The position numbers were made by a program, and so were the translations under genes. Below are positions 33,382 to 41,891 of a DNA stretch of 64,000 nt, in pieces. Source of the stretch: Streptomyces sp. NBC_01016. GTDB lineage: Bacteria > Actinomycetota > Actinomycetes > Streptomycetales > Streptomycetaceae. The stretch's first letter is position 1. Each line of letters begins with the position of its first letter. The DNA lies in contig NZ_JAPEOQ010000002.1 in NCBI RefSeq assembly GCF_026341035.1, positions 2,604,001 to 2,668,000 of the forward strand, in the 5' to 3' direction. The notes under the pieces are model-generated. The model was not told where the DNA came from. It made no database searches and saw only the letters and a program-made list of their open reading frames with translations.

Positions 33382-34458
33382 TCAGCCGAGGGATGGGCTG
33401 TACGTGCGACCGATCCGGCGGATCTCCTCCACCGGATATGGGGTCTGCCTGCTCTCGCGCTGGAACTTGAGGTTGAAGTCCGATATCACGGCGGCGATCG
33501 GCGCGTGCCGGGCGAGGATCGCCGCGGCCTCCTCCGGGATCCCGGTGGGACGCTTGCCCTCTGCGTAGGCACGCACCAGCTCGTAGCGGCCGTCCCGGTC
33601 CTCCCGCCGGTATCCGTACAGAGCGGTGACCAGCCAATTCACCAGATACGTGGCGGTGTAACAGCGGTCGTAGGTCTGATGCCGGTCGAAGAAGTCGGCC
33701 TCGTCCTGCGACAGTTCGAACTGGGAGCAGATCGCGAGGCCGTAGTCTGCGAAGTAGAGGTGCTGCCCGTCGGTCAGGATGTTCTCGAAGTGCGCGTCGA
33801 AGTGCAGGAGCCCGCGGTTGTTCATGAACGAGACACCGGCTGCAAGTTCCCTCTCCACCATGGTGCAGGCCCGGTTGGCGACCTCGTCGCCTGCTTCGAC
33901 CTGAGTGCCCAGCCACTGGTGCAGGTTCTGCGGGATGTACTCCAGGAACAGCGCGACGCTCGCCGAGGACTGCTGGAGAGCCTCGATCCGGCGGCGTACC
34001 TGTGATCCGCCGCCCCGATAAGCAACGGCCCGTTCGACGTCGGCCAGGTCCTCGGGCAGGGGCGTCGCGTCCGGCAACACCCGCCAGTGGTACATCAGTG
34101 GGAAGCCCTCGTGCTCCGCCGAGAGCACCCAGTTCGTCGTCATGGTGTGCGCGGCGAGCTCTCTCCAGGCCCCGAAGCCCGGCCCGGCGATGCTGCCGAC
34201 GCCGTAGTGGCAGAAGACGGGCAGCTCGAACAGGTTCGCCGTGGACCGGACATGCTCAGGTTGCCTCTCCAAGTCGGTGAGGGGCACCCGCTTTACGAAA
34301 ACCGGGGTTCCGGCGACCTCCAGCAGGGACGACTTCCCGCCGATGCCGGATCCGATCGGCACGGCCGTGTCCACAAGCTCGCGCAGCGCGTGATCACTGC
34401 ACAGGGCGAGGGCTGTGGAGACTGCGCTGTGGGCAGTGAGACGCGCACCGCGAGACAT
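33382..34458 (-). CDS. Protein-kinase-like / small-molecule phosphotransferase-like protein
   Basis: A 358-residue protein with a kinase-like fold. FVKRVPLTDLE supplies the ATP-binding Lys, LLHFDAHFENIL (about residues 225-236) the HxDxxxxN catalytic loop and YFADYGLA a D-Y-G version of the metal-binding DFG. The DNA region upstream of ATG 34458 is the end of the PLP-enzyme gene (stop and start are one base apart), so translation is coupled. It could phosphorylate a small molecule or a protein. It resembles lone actinobacterial kinase-family proteins; pairing with a PLP lyase is notable. Confidence 0.72.
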   Translation of the reverse strand: MSRGARLTAHSAVSTALALCSDHALRELVDTAVPIGSGIGGKSSLLEVAGTPVFVKRVPLTDLERQPEHVRSTANLFELPVFCHYGVGSIAGPGFGAWRELAAHTMTTNWVLSAEHEGFPLMYHWRVLPDATPLPEDLADVERAVAYRGGGSQVRRRIEALQQSSASVALFLEYIPQNLHQWLGTQVEAGDEVANRACTMVERELAAGVSFMNNRGLLHFDAHFENILTDGQHLYFADYGLAICSQFELSQDEADFFDRHQTYDRCYTATYLVNWLVTALYGYRREDRDGRYELVRAYAEGKRPTGIPEEAAAILARHAPIAAVISDFNLKFQRESRQTPYPVEEIRRIGRTYSPSLG

Positions 34459-34459
34459 G

Positions 34460-35509
34460 TCAGGAACTCTCACTGTTGGCTCCACCTGGACCGCGTGTGA
34501 TGACAGACCTGGATGCGCCGACCCAGCGGTGATAGGCGTCCACGTCGACGTTGCTGCCGCACACGATGGTGACGACATGTCGGCCGGCGAAGCGGTCACG
34601 GTCTTCGAGGATGGCCGCGATGCCGAGCGCGGCCGACGGTTCGACGACGAGGCCGGCGTGGTCGAGGAGCATCCGCATACCGGCGATGATCGACGCCTCC
34701 TGGACCAGGACGGCGTCGTCGGCGACCAGGAGGAGGTCGTGAAGGACGGCCGGGATGGGGCGCCGGCCGGCGACGCCGTCGGCGATGGTGTCGGTCGAGT
34801 CGGTGGTGACGACCCGTCGCCTGCGCCACGAGTGTGTCAACGCCGGTGCGCCGAGCGGCTGGACGCAGATCACCTCGACCTCGGGTGCCAACGCCTTCAC
34901 CACATGACCCACGCCGGTGGCCAGCGCCCCGCCGCCGAGAGCGATCAGGACGGTGTCGAACGACGGCGCGGTGCCCACCAGTTCCAGACCGATGGTCGCC
35001 GCGCCTTCGCAGGTCTCGATGTCCAGGCTGTCCTCGACCAGCCGGATGCCGTCGTGCCGTGCGATGGCCGCCGCCCGCTCGCGAGCCATCTCGTGGTCGC
35101 CGTCCACCAGCTCCAACCCGGCGTCCAGTGCGCGAATGCGGTCAAGTTTGGCCCGCGTCGCGAAGCGGGATGCGACGACTGTGACGTCGAGCCCCCGGCC
35201 GCGACCGGACCACGCGAGGGCTTGGCCGAGGTTGCCCGCGCTCGCGCACACCACGGCTCGCGAGGCATCGCCGGCGAGCAGGCTCGCGACCACCTCGGTG
35301 CCACGGGCCTTGAAGCTGCGGACCGGGTTCGCCGTCTCGAGCTTGATGCTCACCGTGCACCCGAGGCCGGGCTCCAGCGCCTCGCAGCGGTACAGCGGAG
35401 TGTCGAGAAAGACCGGGTCGATCAACCGGCGGGCCGCCCGGATCCGAGCGATGTCGAGTCGCGTCTGCTGCACGACACAGCAGCGTAGCGCCACCGGTGT
35501 TGGCGCCAT
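34460..35509 (-). CDS. PLP-dependent threonine/serine dehydratase-like enzyme
   Basis: A 349-residue fold-type II PLP enzyme. The Schiff-base Lys is in NPVRSFKARGTE (about residue 57), and CASAGNLGQALAWSGRG and LIALGGGALATGVGHVVKAL bind the phosphate and substrate. Members deaminate serine or threonine, or act as racemases. ATG 35509 is used, but GTG codons about 30 bases further in are possible because no clear ribosome-binding site is visible. It is directly followed by the kinase-like gene. Confidence 0.83.
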   Translation of the reverse strand: MAPTPVALRCCVVQQTRLDIARIRAARRLIDPVFLDTPLYRCEALEPGLGCTVSIKLETANPVRSFKARGTEVVASLLAGDASRAVVCASAGNLGQALAWSGRGRGLDVTVVASRFATRAKLDRIRALDAGLELVDGDHEMARERAAAIARHDGIRLVEDSLDIETCEGAATIGLELVGTAPSFDTVLIALGGGALATGVGHVVKALAPEVEVICVQPLGAPALTHSWRRRRVVTTDSTDTIADGVAGRRPIPAVLHDLLLVADDAVLVQEASIIAGMRMLLDHAGLVVEPSAALGIAAILEDRDRFAGRHVVTIVCGSNVDVDAYHRWVGASRSVITRGPGGANSESS

Positions 35510-35591
35510 GAGCAACTGGCTGGATTTGTGGGCAGGTTGAGGTGTCGCGCTGCGGCGGGCGAGTTTGGCGTCGTTCCGCCGCGCCGCCGTC

Positions 35592-35616
35592 GCTGGGCGC
35601 GGATTCCGCGCCCAGC
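35592..35616 (-). terminator. Hairpin downstream of the cyclase gene
   Basis: GCTGGGCGCGG and CCGCGCCCAGC form an 11-bp stem with loop ATT in the gap between two minus-strand genes. It probably ends the IclR-cyclase transcript. Confidence 0.55.
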
Positions 35617-35747
35617 CCCTCGCCCGGCGCACGGCCGAGCAGACCGTCCCGACGTCCCGTATATCATCCGGAACGGCCGTGACGAGGGGGCGCACTTGGG
35701 CAAACTGTGAAACGAGGGCCCTTCCAGGGGGCTGGCTCGATCGAATG

Positions 35748-36725
35748 TCAGCGCAGCGCAGTCGCGTTGGCCGGTGAGCCGACTCCGCCGGTGAGGTGGA
35801 GGGGCTTCACGGTCAGGAGGCTGTCCCAGTGGCCGGTGGCACGGCAGTCCTCGGTGAGTGCGGTCAGGTTCCACAACTCGCCCAGAGGGAGGCCGAGTTT
35901 GGCGATGAGTTCCTGGTGCATCATGCCCGCGTCCTCGGGCGCGCTGTCGTGGAAGTCGCCGTCGGGCAGGACGGGCAGGACCTCGACGGCGAACGTGTCG
36001 GTGGCCATCAGCGCGATGCGGTGGTCCCAGCACCAGGCGGCGAACTCGCGTGACTGGGCGAAACCGGTGGCACGGCGTGCGGCACGTGTCTCGGTACGTG
36101 TGTCGGGGTCGGTGGTGAGGTACCAGTGGGCCCAGCCGGTGTGGACGAGCACCAGATCACCGTCCTCGACGGTGCAGTGCTGTGCGGCGAGGGCCTCGTC
36201 GAGCAGGGCGGGGGTGAGGGCGGGGCCCGTGGTGTGGTCGAGCGGGGTGCCGCGCTCGCGCAGGTGGCCGTCGATGTCGATGAGCAGGCCGCGGCCCACC
36301 AGGGGTGTCTCGGCCCAGAGTTGGACGCCGAGGCGTGGGCTGCGCGGGGCGATGGCGTCATCGGGCACGCCGTTGTAGAAGCCGTGTCCGGATGCGCGGC
36401 GGTGGCGCAGTCCGTCGACCTGGGTGCTGGCCTGGAGATGGAAGCCGTCCAGGGAGTCGTCGCGGGCCTGGTCGTGCTTGGCGGTGATGTGGTGTTGGGG
36501 GATGCCGCGGGCCCTGGACATGGGCGGGTCGAAGGCGTCGAGTGCGTAGTCGAGGCTGATGGCGCGCCCTTCGCGTACGCAGGGTGTGGCGCGCAGGATC
36601 TGCTCGGGGCCCGCGAAGTCGGCCATGCCGCGCTCGGGCTGTTCGGTGAAGAGGTGCCAACTGGAGCCGGCGGGCGCGTCGGTGCGGGCGAGGAGGTCTG
36701 CGTAGGTGGGTATCGGCTGGGGCAC
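35748..36725 (-). CDS. Cyclase-family (kynurenine-formamidase-like) metal-dependent hydrolase
   Basis: A 325-residue protein of the cyclase family (PF04199 type). AISLDYALDAFDPP, FHLQASTQVDGLRH and LVLVHTGWAHWYL match its metal-binding and active-site blocks, and VLLIDIDGHL-like GLLIDIDGHLRERG is present. Such enzymes hydrolyse formamides, lactones or related bonds. The GTG start at 36725 lies 14 bases after the iclR stop, suggesting co-transcription. The frame is open further upstream but that part overlaps the iclR gene. Probably a step in the pathway encoded by this island. Confidence 0.8.
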   Translation of the reverse strand: MPQPIPTYADLLARTDAPAGSSWHLFTEQPERGMADFAGPEQILRATPCVREGRAISLDYALDAFDPPMSRARGIPQHHITAKHDQARDDSLDGFHLQASTQVDGLRHRRASGHGFYNGVPDDAIAPRSPRLGVQLWAETPLVGRGLLIDIDGHLRERGTPLDHTTGPALTPALLDEALAAQHCTVEDGDLVLVHTGWAHWYLTTDPDTRTETRAARRATGFAQSREFAAWCWDHRIALMATDTFAVEVLPVLPDGDFHDSAPEDAGMMHQELIAKLGLPLGELWNLTALTEDCRATGHWDSLLTVKPLHLTGGVGSPANATALR

Positions 36726-36739
36726 GGCGGCGCTTTCGG

Positions 36740-37492
36740 TCAGGCGCAGCGCACGGCGATGGCCTTCGCTGCGTGGCGGACTTCGGTGATGATGCTCTGG
36801 TGGTCGGCCTCGGGCAGATCCGTGCTGGGGCCGACGATGCTGAGGGCGCCGAGCAGGGTGTCGTCCTTGAGGATGGGGGCGCTGACGGAGGTGACACCCT
36901 GGACGCGTTCGTCCTGGGAGAGGGCGTAGCCGGCGGTGTGCACGCGCTGGAGTTCGGCGGTGAGGTCCTCGGCGGTGACCTGCTGGCCCGACGCCCGGGT
37001 GAAGGGGGTCGCGGCGGTGACGTAGGCCGCCTGTTCGTCCTCGGGCAGCCAGGCGAGCAGGGCCTTCCCGGCTCCGAGGTGGAGCGTGAGCTTGTCGCCG
37101 ATGGGGAGTTGGTAGCGCAGCGGGTTGCGGCCCTCGACGCGTGCGATCGGCACCCGCGAGTGGCCGACCCGGACGAACAGGGTCGGGGTGAGACCGGTGG
37201 TGGCGGCCAGCTCCTGAAGGATGGGCAGGGCGACCGGGCTGAGCCGGTTGTTGACCAGGAAGGCGTGGGCGGTGGCGACGGCCGCGGGCCCGGCGACGTA
37301 ACCGGTGTCCTCCCTGGCCGCGTAGCCGCGGTCGACGAGGACGTTCAGGATGCGCTGGGCGGTGGCCACGTGCAGTTCCGCGCGGCGGGCGATGTCGCTG
37401 AGCCGCAGCGGGTGCCTGGCGTCCTCGAGGACTCCCAGTACGTCGAAGGCCCGGTCGAGCGAGCGCATGGGAGTGGCGGATGGGCTGGCCAT
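36740..37492 (-). CDS. IclR-family transcriptional regulator
   Basis: A 250-residue IclR protein. The winged helix-turn-helix is LRLSDIARRAELHVATAQRI (about residues 29-48). The effector domain has LHLGAGKALLAWLPEDEQAA and VTSVSAPILKDDTLLGALSI, as usual. The start at 37492 opens the two-gene unit with the cyclase. A 17-bp palindrome lies 50 bp upstream and a related one between the divergent arms at 40719, so it is the likely regulator of the whole island. Confidence 0.92.
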   Translation of the reverse strand: MASPSATPMRSLDRAFDVLGVLEDARHPLRLSDIARRAELHVATAQRILNVLVDRGYAAREDTGYVAGPAAVATAHAFLVNNRLSPVALPILQELAATTGLTPTLFVRVGHSRVPIARVEGRNPLRYQLPIGDKLTLHLGAGKALLAWLPEDEQAAYVTAATPFTRASGQQVTAEDLTAELQRVHTAGYALSQDERVQGVTSVSAPILKDDTLLGALSIVGPSTDLPEADHQSIITEVRHAAKAIAVRCA

Positions 37493-37541
37493 GGGCTGGG
37501 GCTCCTGGTCGTCGTCGGCGCGGCACCCGGTGTGCCGCTGC

Positions 37542-37558
37542 CTGATAAGAGTTATCAG
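37542..37558. promoter_or_regulatory. IclR-type operator upstream of iclR
   Basis: CTGATAAGAGTTATCAG is a perfect 7-bp inverted repeat with a 3-bp centre, 50 bp from the iclR start. Its core recurs at 40719-40731. Confidence 0.7.
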
Positions 37559-37644
37559 ACTGTCGGCCGACGGCTGCGCGGGTCTCCCAAGAGCCTGCTC
37601 GCCCGCCCGCCAGAGGTCGCCGCCCGCCAGAGGTCGCCCGCCCG

Positions 37645-37926
37645 TCAGGGGGAGGTCGAGCCCGCGGCCGGTTGCAGGTCGTGCGCGGCGGCGGGGGCGT
37701 TCGGCTCGGGCTTCTCCTTGTCGACGTAGGACAGGATGAAGGCGAGCAGGCCGCTGACGCTCGCGGTGATGAAGGTGGGCGGCCCGGCGTGCTCGCCGAC
37801 GGCGGCGACCCAGCCGGCGTCGCCGAGCGCGATCCCCAGGGCCTGGGCGATGACGACGACGAACCCGCCGGCCAGGAAGCCGATGACGCTGAGGCGGAAG
37901 AGGAACTGGAGTGTGCGGACGGTCAT
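37645..37926 (-). CDS. Small two-pass membrane protein beside a TRAP-like transporter
   Basis: A 93-residue protein with two hydrophobic segments (about residues 8-30 and 45-66) and a polar Pro/Ala/Glu-rich tail. Size and position just after the large transporter subunit (15-bp gap) suggest an accessory subunit. It is shorter than the usual four-helix DctQ protein, so it is not a standard TRAP small subunit. No family is recognised with confidence. Confidence 0.65.
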   Translation of the reverse strand: MTVRTLQFLFRLSVIGFLAGGFVVVIAQALGIALGDAGWVAAVGEHAGPPTFITASVSGLLAFILSYVDKEKPEPNAPAAAHDLQPAAGSTSP

Positions 37927-37941
37927 GGGACGGCCTCCGGT

Positions 37942-39282
37942 TCAGACGGGCAGGACGCCGGTGGCCACGGCGGCGCCGATGAGCAGGATGGGGATGCAGT
38001 AGTACGTGAGCAGAGGCATGAAGGTGCGTGACGGGTCGACGCCCGCGATGCCGCTGGCCACGTAGATGGGTGCGCCGGACGGAGGCGAGGCACCCTCGGT
38101 GGACGCGAAGATCAGCACGGCGACGCAGGCCGTGGCAGGCGAGACACCCGCGCCGATCAGCGCGGAGACGGCGACCGGTCCGATCGCGGCCATGGTGGCA
38201 CTGGCCGTCAGCGGGATGGCGACACCCACCACCAGGAGGCCGACGACCAGGGCCAGCACCCACAGCGGCGCGTCCACTCCCGAGAGCAGGTCGGACAGCT
38301 GCGCGGGCAGGCCGAGTTCACCCAGCGCGTTGGCCGCGGAGAACGCGGCGACGATGGTGACACCGAGCACGCCGAACTTCGGCGCGGCCCCGCCGAGCAG
38401 CTCCCACCACGCCTGTCCGCCGCGCGGCAGATGACGTCGGCCGAGCACCAGCACGATCGCGATCATCAGGACGGGTATCCAGGTGATGAGGCTGATGGCG
38501 TCGGACATCTCCACGCCGTCCAGGTAGCGGCCGAGCGCCCCGGCGAGCGGCCCGCGCGTCAGCAGCAGCGGCACGACGATCCCGCCGAACAGGAGCAGGC
38601 TGGTCCAGCCCACGCCCATCGTGCGGCGCAGCGGCTTGAGTTCCTCGCCGGCCACCGGCTGGATACCGTGCCGACGCACCATGATGAACGCGGCGATCAG
38701 CCGGTAGCCGAGACACCACAGTCCGCCGATGAACAGCGGCAGCACGATGTCGTCGGTCGAGACCACGGAGGCGACGCCGGCCGAGCCCATGAGGATGAAC
38801 ATGGTGGAGCTGAACGGGAAGGTGACACCCATCCCCGCCCCGCCGGCCGCGACGGTCGCGGCGAGTTCACCGCTGACGTTCGACCGCTTCATCCACGGGA
38901 TCGTCACCGACCCGACGGCGGCGGTGACAGCGGCGCCGACGTGCGCGATGGCACCGAACACACCGGCGGCGACGGTGGACGTGTAGATGGGGCCACCGCG
39001 CAGCCGCCCGAGGAGTGAGTTGAGGATGTCCAGGAGGTGGTCGAGGACCGGGGTGCGGGCCAGGACGTAGCTCATGAACACGAAGGCGAGCGCGGCGAAG
39101 GTGACTTCCTCCTGCAACGCCTCGGCCAGGCCGCTCCACAGCACATGGGCGATGTCACCACCGGAGAACAGGCCGGTGACCAGGAAGCCGACGATCAGTG
39201 CCTCGCCGATGTTCCGCTTGAGCACGGAGTTCCAGATGAGGATGGCCGCGATGTAGCAGCCCAGCGCCCATACGGCGATCAT
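37942..39282 (-). CDS. TRAP-type / IT-superfamily large transporter subunit
   Basis: A 446-residue membrane protein with about 12 segments. GAGMGVTFPFSSTMFILMGS and FASTEGASPPSGAPIYVASG are the two conserved reentrant-loop regions of DctM-like transporters. It presumably imports an organic acid used by the neighbouring enzymes. It overlaps the fusion gene by ATGA. No periplasmic DctP-type binding protein is encoded nearby, which is unusual for a TRAP system. Confidence 0.78.
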   Translation of the reverse strand: MIAVWALGCYIAAILIWNSVLKRNIGEALIVGFLVTGLFSGGDIAHVLWSGLAEALQEEVTFAALAFVFMSYVLARTPVLDHLLDILNSLLGRLRGGPIYTSTVAAGVFGAIAHVGAAVTAAVGSVTIPWMKRSNVSGELAATVAAGGAGMGVTFPFSSTMFILMGSAGVASVVSTDDIVLPLFIGGLWCLGYRLIAAFIMVRRHGIQPVAGEELKPLRRTMGVGWTSLLLFGGIVVPLLLTRGPLAGALGRYLDGVEMSDAISLITWIPVLMIAIVLVLGRRHLPRGGQAWWELLGGAAPKFGVLGVTIVAAFSAANALGELGLPAQLSDLLSGVDAPLWVLALVVGLLVVGVAIPLTASATMAAIGPVAVSALIGAGVSPATACVAVLIFASTEGASPPSGAPIYVASGIAGVDPSRTFMPLLTYYCIPILLIGAAVATGVLPV

Positions 39283-40676
39283 GATGCGTCTCCCGTTCCT
39301 GCCGCCGCGGCCGCCGTGGCGCGGATCGTGGCGCGCCGGCCGGCCTCGTCGGCCTCGACCGCGCGCGCCGCGGCGAGCACCGACTCTGCCTCCTCGGCGG
39401 CCACCACGGCAATGCCGTCGCCGTCCGCGACCACCAGGTCACCGGGGCGACACACCAGGCCGCCCACCGAGACGGGCACATTCACATGTCCGGGGCCGAA
39501 CTTGTACGGACCGGCCGGTGTCACCGCGCGCGCCCACACCGGGAACCCGATCTCGGCGAGTACGTCGATGTCACGGGCCGCTCCGTCGAGCACCATGCCC
39601 ACCACACCCCGCGCCTTGGCCCGCTCGCAGATCAGCTCGCCGACCAGCGCCCGGGAGGTGTCGGCCTCCCCGTTGACGACGATGATGTCACCCGGCTTCG
39701 CGACCTTGATGGCCTCATGGATGGCCCGGTTGTCGCCGGCCCGCGTCCACACCGTCAGCGCCCGCCCGATGGCACGCGCCCCGCTCCACATGGGCCGAAT
39801 CCCGGAGTCGAGCAGCCCCAGCCGGTCGACCGCGTCACCGATGTTCGCGGTGGCCACGTCCTGGTGTGCGGCCAGCAGTTCGTCCGACACCCGCGGCACA
39901 TCACGCAGCCCCTCCGGGCGGGCGGCCAGCAGGTGTACGTGTCCGATCGCCCGGGCGAGCTCCGCGTCCAGGTCGAGGTCTGCCATCAGCTCGGCGGCGG
40001 CCGACGTCTCGAACGCCCGGCGCTCACCGTGCTTCGCGGTCCCCGTGTACAGCCGCTCCAACGTGCCCGCGCCGCCCGCGAGTTCGGCGGCGATCTGCTC
40101 GCGCACCCACCCCTCGTCCCCGGCTGCCCGGCCCGCCTCCACGGTCTGCACGATGATCGCGCCGAGCCCCTTCATGAACACACTGCGCAGCAACTTGCGG
40201 GCGGACGCCGCTCCCGGCTCGCCGCCCAGGTCCTCCACCGGAGCGCCGAGGGTGCCGAAGTGGTCCGCGACCACGGTGGCACCAGGACCACTGGCCACCA
40301 GGGCGGTGCGGTGCCGGTACGCGGGGACGGACCCGATCACCGACACATCCGCGAACACGGCCTCGGAGGCGGCACCCACCGCGTCCGCGATCCGGCCCTT
40401 CAACTGCGGGGCGCCCGCGTTCATGTCGGCGTAGACCGTGGCCTTCCCGAGGTGCGGCGCGGCCTCCTGGGCCACGGCCAGTGCGGCCTTCGCCCCGGTG
40501 AGTCCGAGCACCAGATCGCTCCCGGCCACCGCGGCCCCGACGCTGTCCGCCCGCTCCACACCGTCCGGCGTCGGTACGTCCCCCGGGTCGTATCCCGCGA
40601 CCGACCAGCCGTTCTCCAGGAACCCGGTCGCATACAACGCTCCCGCCTCACCGAGTCCGAGCACCGCGACGCGCAT
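39279..40676 (-). CDS. Fusion: NAD-binding dehydrogenase domain + RraA-like aldolase domain
   Basis: A 465-residue two-domain protein. Residues about 1-245 are a 6-phosphogluconate-dehydrogenase-like NAD(P) domain (MRVAVLGLGEAGALYATGFL) with the DUF1932-type helical part (ARKLLRSVFMKGLGAIIVQ). Residues about 255-455 are RraA/HMG-aldolase-like: VVGMVLDGAARDIDVLAEIG holds the substrate Arg and Asp, and GDLVVADGDGIAVV the metal site. The ATG at 40676 has AAGGAGG 6 bases upstream, better than a GTG 18 bases earlier. It should link oxidation of a hydroxyacid to retro-aldol cleavage or decarboxylation. The same two functions exist as separate genes on the opposite arm (40972 and 43298). Confidence 0.85.
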   Translation of the reverse strand: MRVAVLGLGEAGALYATGFLENGWSVAGYDPGDVPTPDGVERADSVGAAVAGSDLVLGLTGAKAALAVAQEAAPHLGKATVYADMNAGAPQLKGRIADAVGAASEAVFADVSVIGSVPAYRHRTALVASGPGATVVADHFGTLGAPVEDLGGEPGAASARKLLRSVFMKGLGAIIVQTVEAGRAAGDEGWVREQIAAELAGGAGTLERLYTGTAKHGERRAFETSAAAELMADLDLDAELARAIGHVHLLAARPEGLRDVPRVSDELLAAHQDVATANIGDAVDRLGLLDSGIRPMWSGARAIGRALTVWTRAGDNRAIHEAIKVAKPGDIIVVNGEADTSRALVGELICERAKARGVVGMVLDGAARDIDVLAEIGFPVWARAVTPAGPYKFGPGHVNVPVSVGGLVCRPGDLVVADGDGIAVVAAEEAESVLAAARAVEADEAGRRATIRATAAAAAGTGDAS

Positions 40677-40718
40677 CTGTGGCCTCCTTGCCACCCCACC
40701 AGGGGATTCTCATTGCGT

Positions 40719-40731
40719 GATAAGTCTTATC
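40719..40731. promoter_or_regulatory. IclR-type operator between the two arms of the catabolic island
   Basis: GATAAGTCTTATC is a perfect 6-bp inverted repeat around a central T, sharing GATAAG-TTATC with the site at 37542. It lies 43 bp upstream of the fusion-gene start and in the divergent gap toward 40972. Confidence 0.68.
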
Positions 40732-40971
40732 GCTTGATGAGTAGGGATGTTGCCTGGGCGTGAAGTGGGCGTCAAGGGCTGTTTCGTCGCGCGCCCCGAA
40801 GGGGTCCAGGTGGTTGGCGGCTGAACAAGGGTGTACGACGTCACCTTGAGAGTGCTATAGAAGTACAACGCATCGGCGAGAGCGGCGTTTGAGCCACTAA
40901 AACTCCGTGATTGTTCTTCTATTGCACGTTCCCGGCCGGTGGTCGGGCCTACCTCGAGAGATGGCGCACGG

Positions 40972-41844
40972 ATGACTGAGATCGTGATTGTTGGCTGCGG
41001 CGAGGTCGGTCTCGCCTATGCCGAAGCCGTGCGGGAGACGCCGGTGTCGGGGCTGCACCTGCTGGATCCCGCTCCCGCGCCGACGGCGCTCGCCCTGGCC
41101 CACGAGGCAGATCTGGAACTGCACCGGGAGGCCGGCCCCTGGCTGCACCCGGCCGAGGTGGTGCTCCTGGCGACACCGGGCGGAGCGCTGGCATCGATTC
41201 TTGACGCGCTGCTGCCCCACGTGCCGACGGGCGCCGTCATCGGGGACCTGAGCACCGCCTCGGCCGAGGACAAACGGGCCGCCGCCGCACGGTGCCAGGA
41301 GGCGGGCGTGGGCTATGCCGACATCGCCATCACCGGATCCGTCGCACTGGGCAGGGCGCGGACACCACTGCTCTACGCGGGCGAGGAGTACCCGGAACTT
41401 GTCGGCCTGCTGAAGCGGTTCGACGCGCCGCTGACCGTGCTGGGCGACTCCCGTCCCGGGGACGCGATGCGCGTCAAACTGCTGCGCTCAGTGATCATGA
41501 AGGGGCTTGAGGGCCTGGCGGTGGAGTGCCTGCCGGCCGCCCAGGAGTACGGCGTGCTCGACCAGTTGTGGGCATCGCTGGCCGACGTCGACCGCACCGG
41601 CTTCGTTCCCCTGCTGAACGCCATGGTGCGCACCCACCCGCAGCACGCGACGCGCCGTGAGCACGAGGTGGCCCAGGCGGCCGAGCAACTGGAACAGCTC
41701 AGCTACCCGAGCACCATGACCCGTGCCACCGAGCAGCGCTTCGCCGCGACCAACACCGCTGCCCAGCAGTCTCGTTCCGTGCCGGAGACGGCCGACGCCG
41801 CCATCGACTGGCTGGCCGGCCTCGCCCGCACCGGCCAGCGATGA
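40972..41844 (+). CDS. NAD(P)-dependent dehydrogenase, DUF1932-type
   Basis: A 290-residue 6PGDH/beta-hydroxyacid-dehydrogenase-like protein. The dinucleotide loop is VIVGCGEVGLAYAEAV, DLSTASAEDKRAAAARCQEA and ADIAITGSVALGRARTPLLY mark the catalytic side, and MRVKLLRSVIMKGLEGLAVE matches the DUF1932 helical part of the fusion protein at 39279. It is the stand-alone counterpart of that protein's N-terminal half. First gene of the plus-strand arm; the leader before it is about 235 bp and holds the operator at 40719. Confidence 0.83.
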   Translation: MTEIVIVGCGEVGLAYAEAVRETPVSGLHLLDPAPAPTALALAHEADLELHREAGPWLHPAEVVLLATPGGALASILDALLPHVPTGAVIGDLSTASAEDKRAAAARCQEAGVGYADIAITGSVALGRARTPLLYAGEEYPELVGLLKRFDAPLTVLGDSRPGDAMRVKLLRSVIMKGLEGLAVECLPAAQEYGVLDQLWASLADVDRTGFVPLLNAMVRTHPQHATRREHEVAQAAEQLEQLSYPSTMTRATEQRFAATNTAAQQSRSVPETADAAIDWLAGLARTGQR

Positions 41845-41891
41845 CACGCGCCCACCCGTCCGCGTAACCCACCGTTCCCCTCCGGAGAGTC

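Noticed and set aside
35748..37526. 592-codon frame extending the cyclase upstream
   Set aside because: The extension is off-frame iclR sequence; the cyclase begins at GTG 36725.
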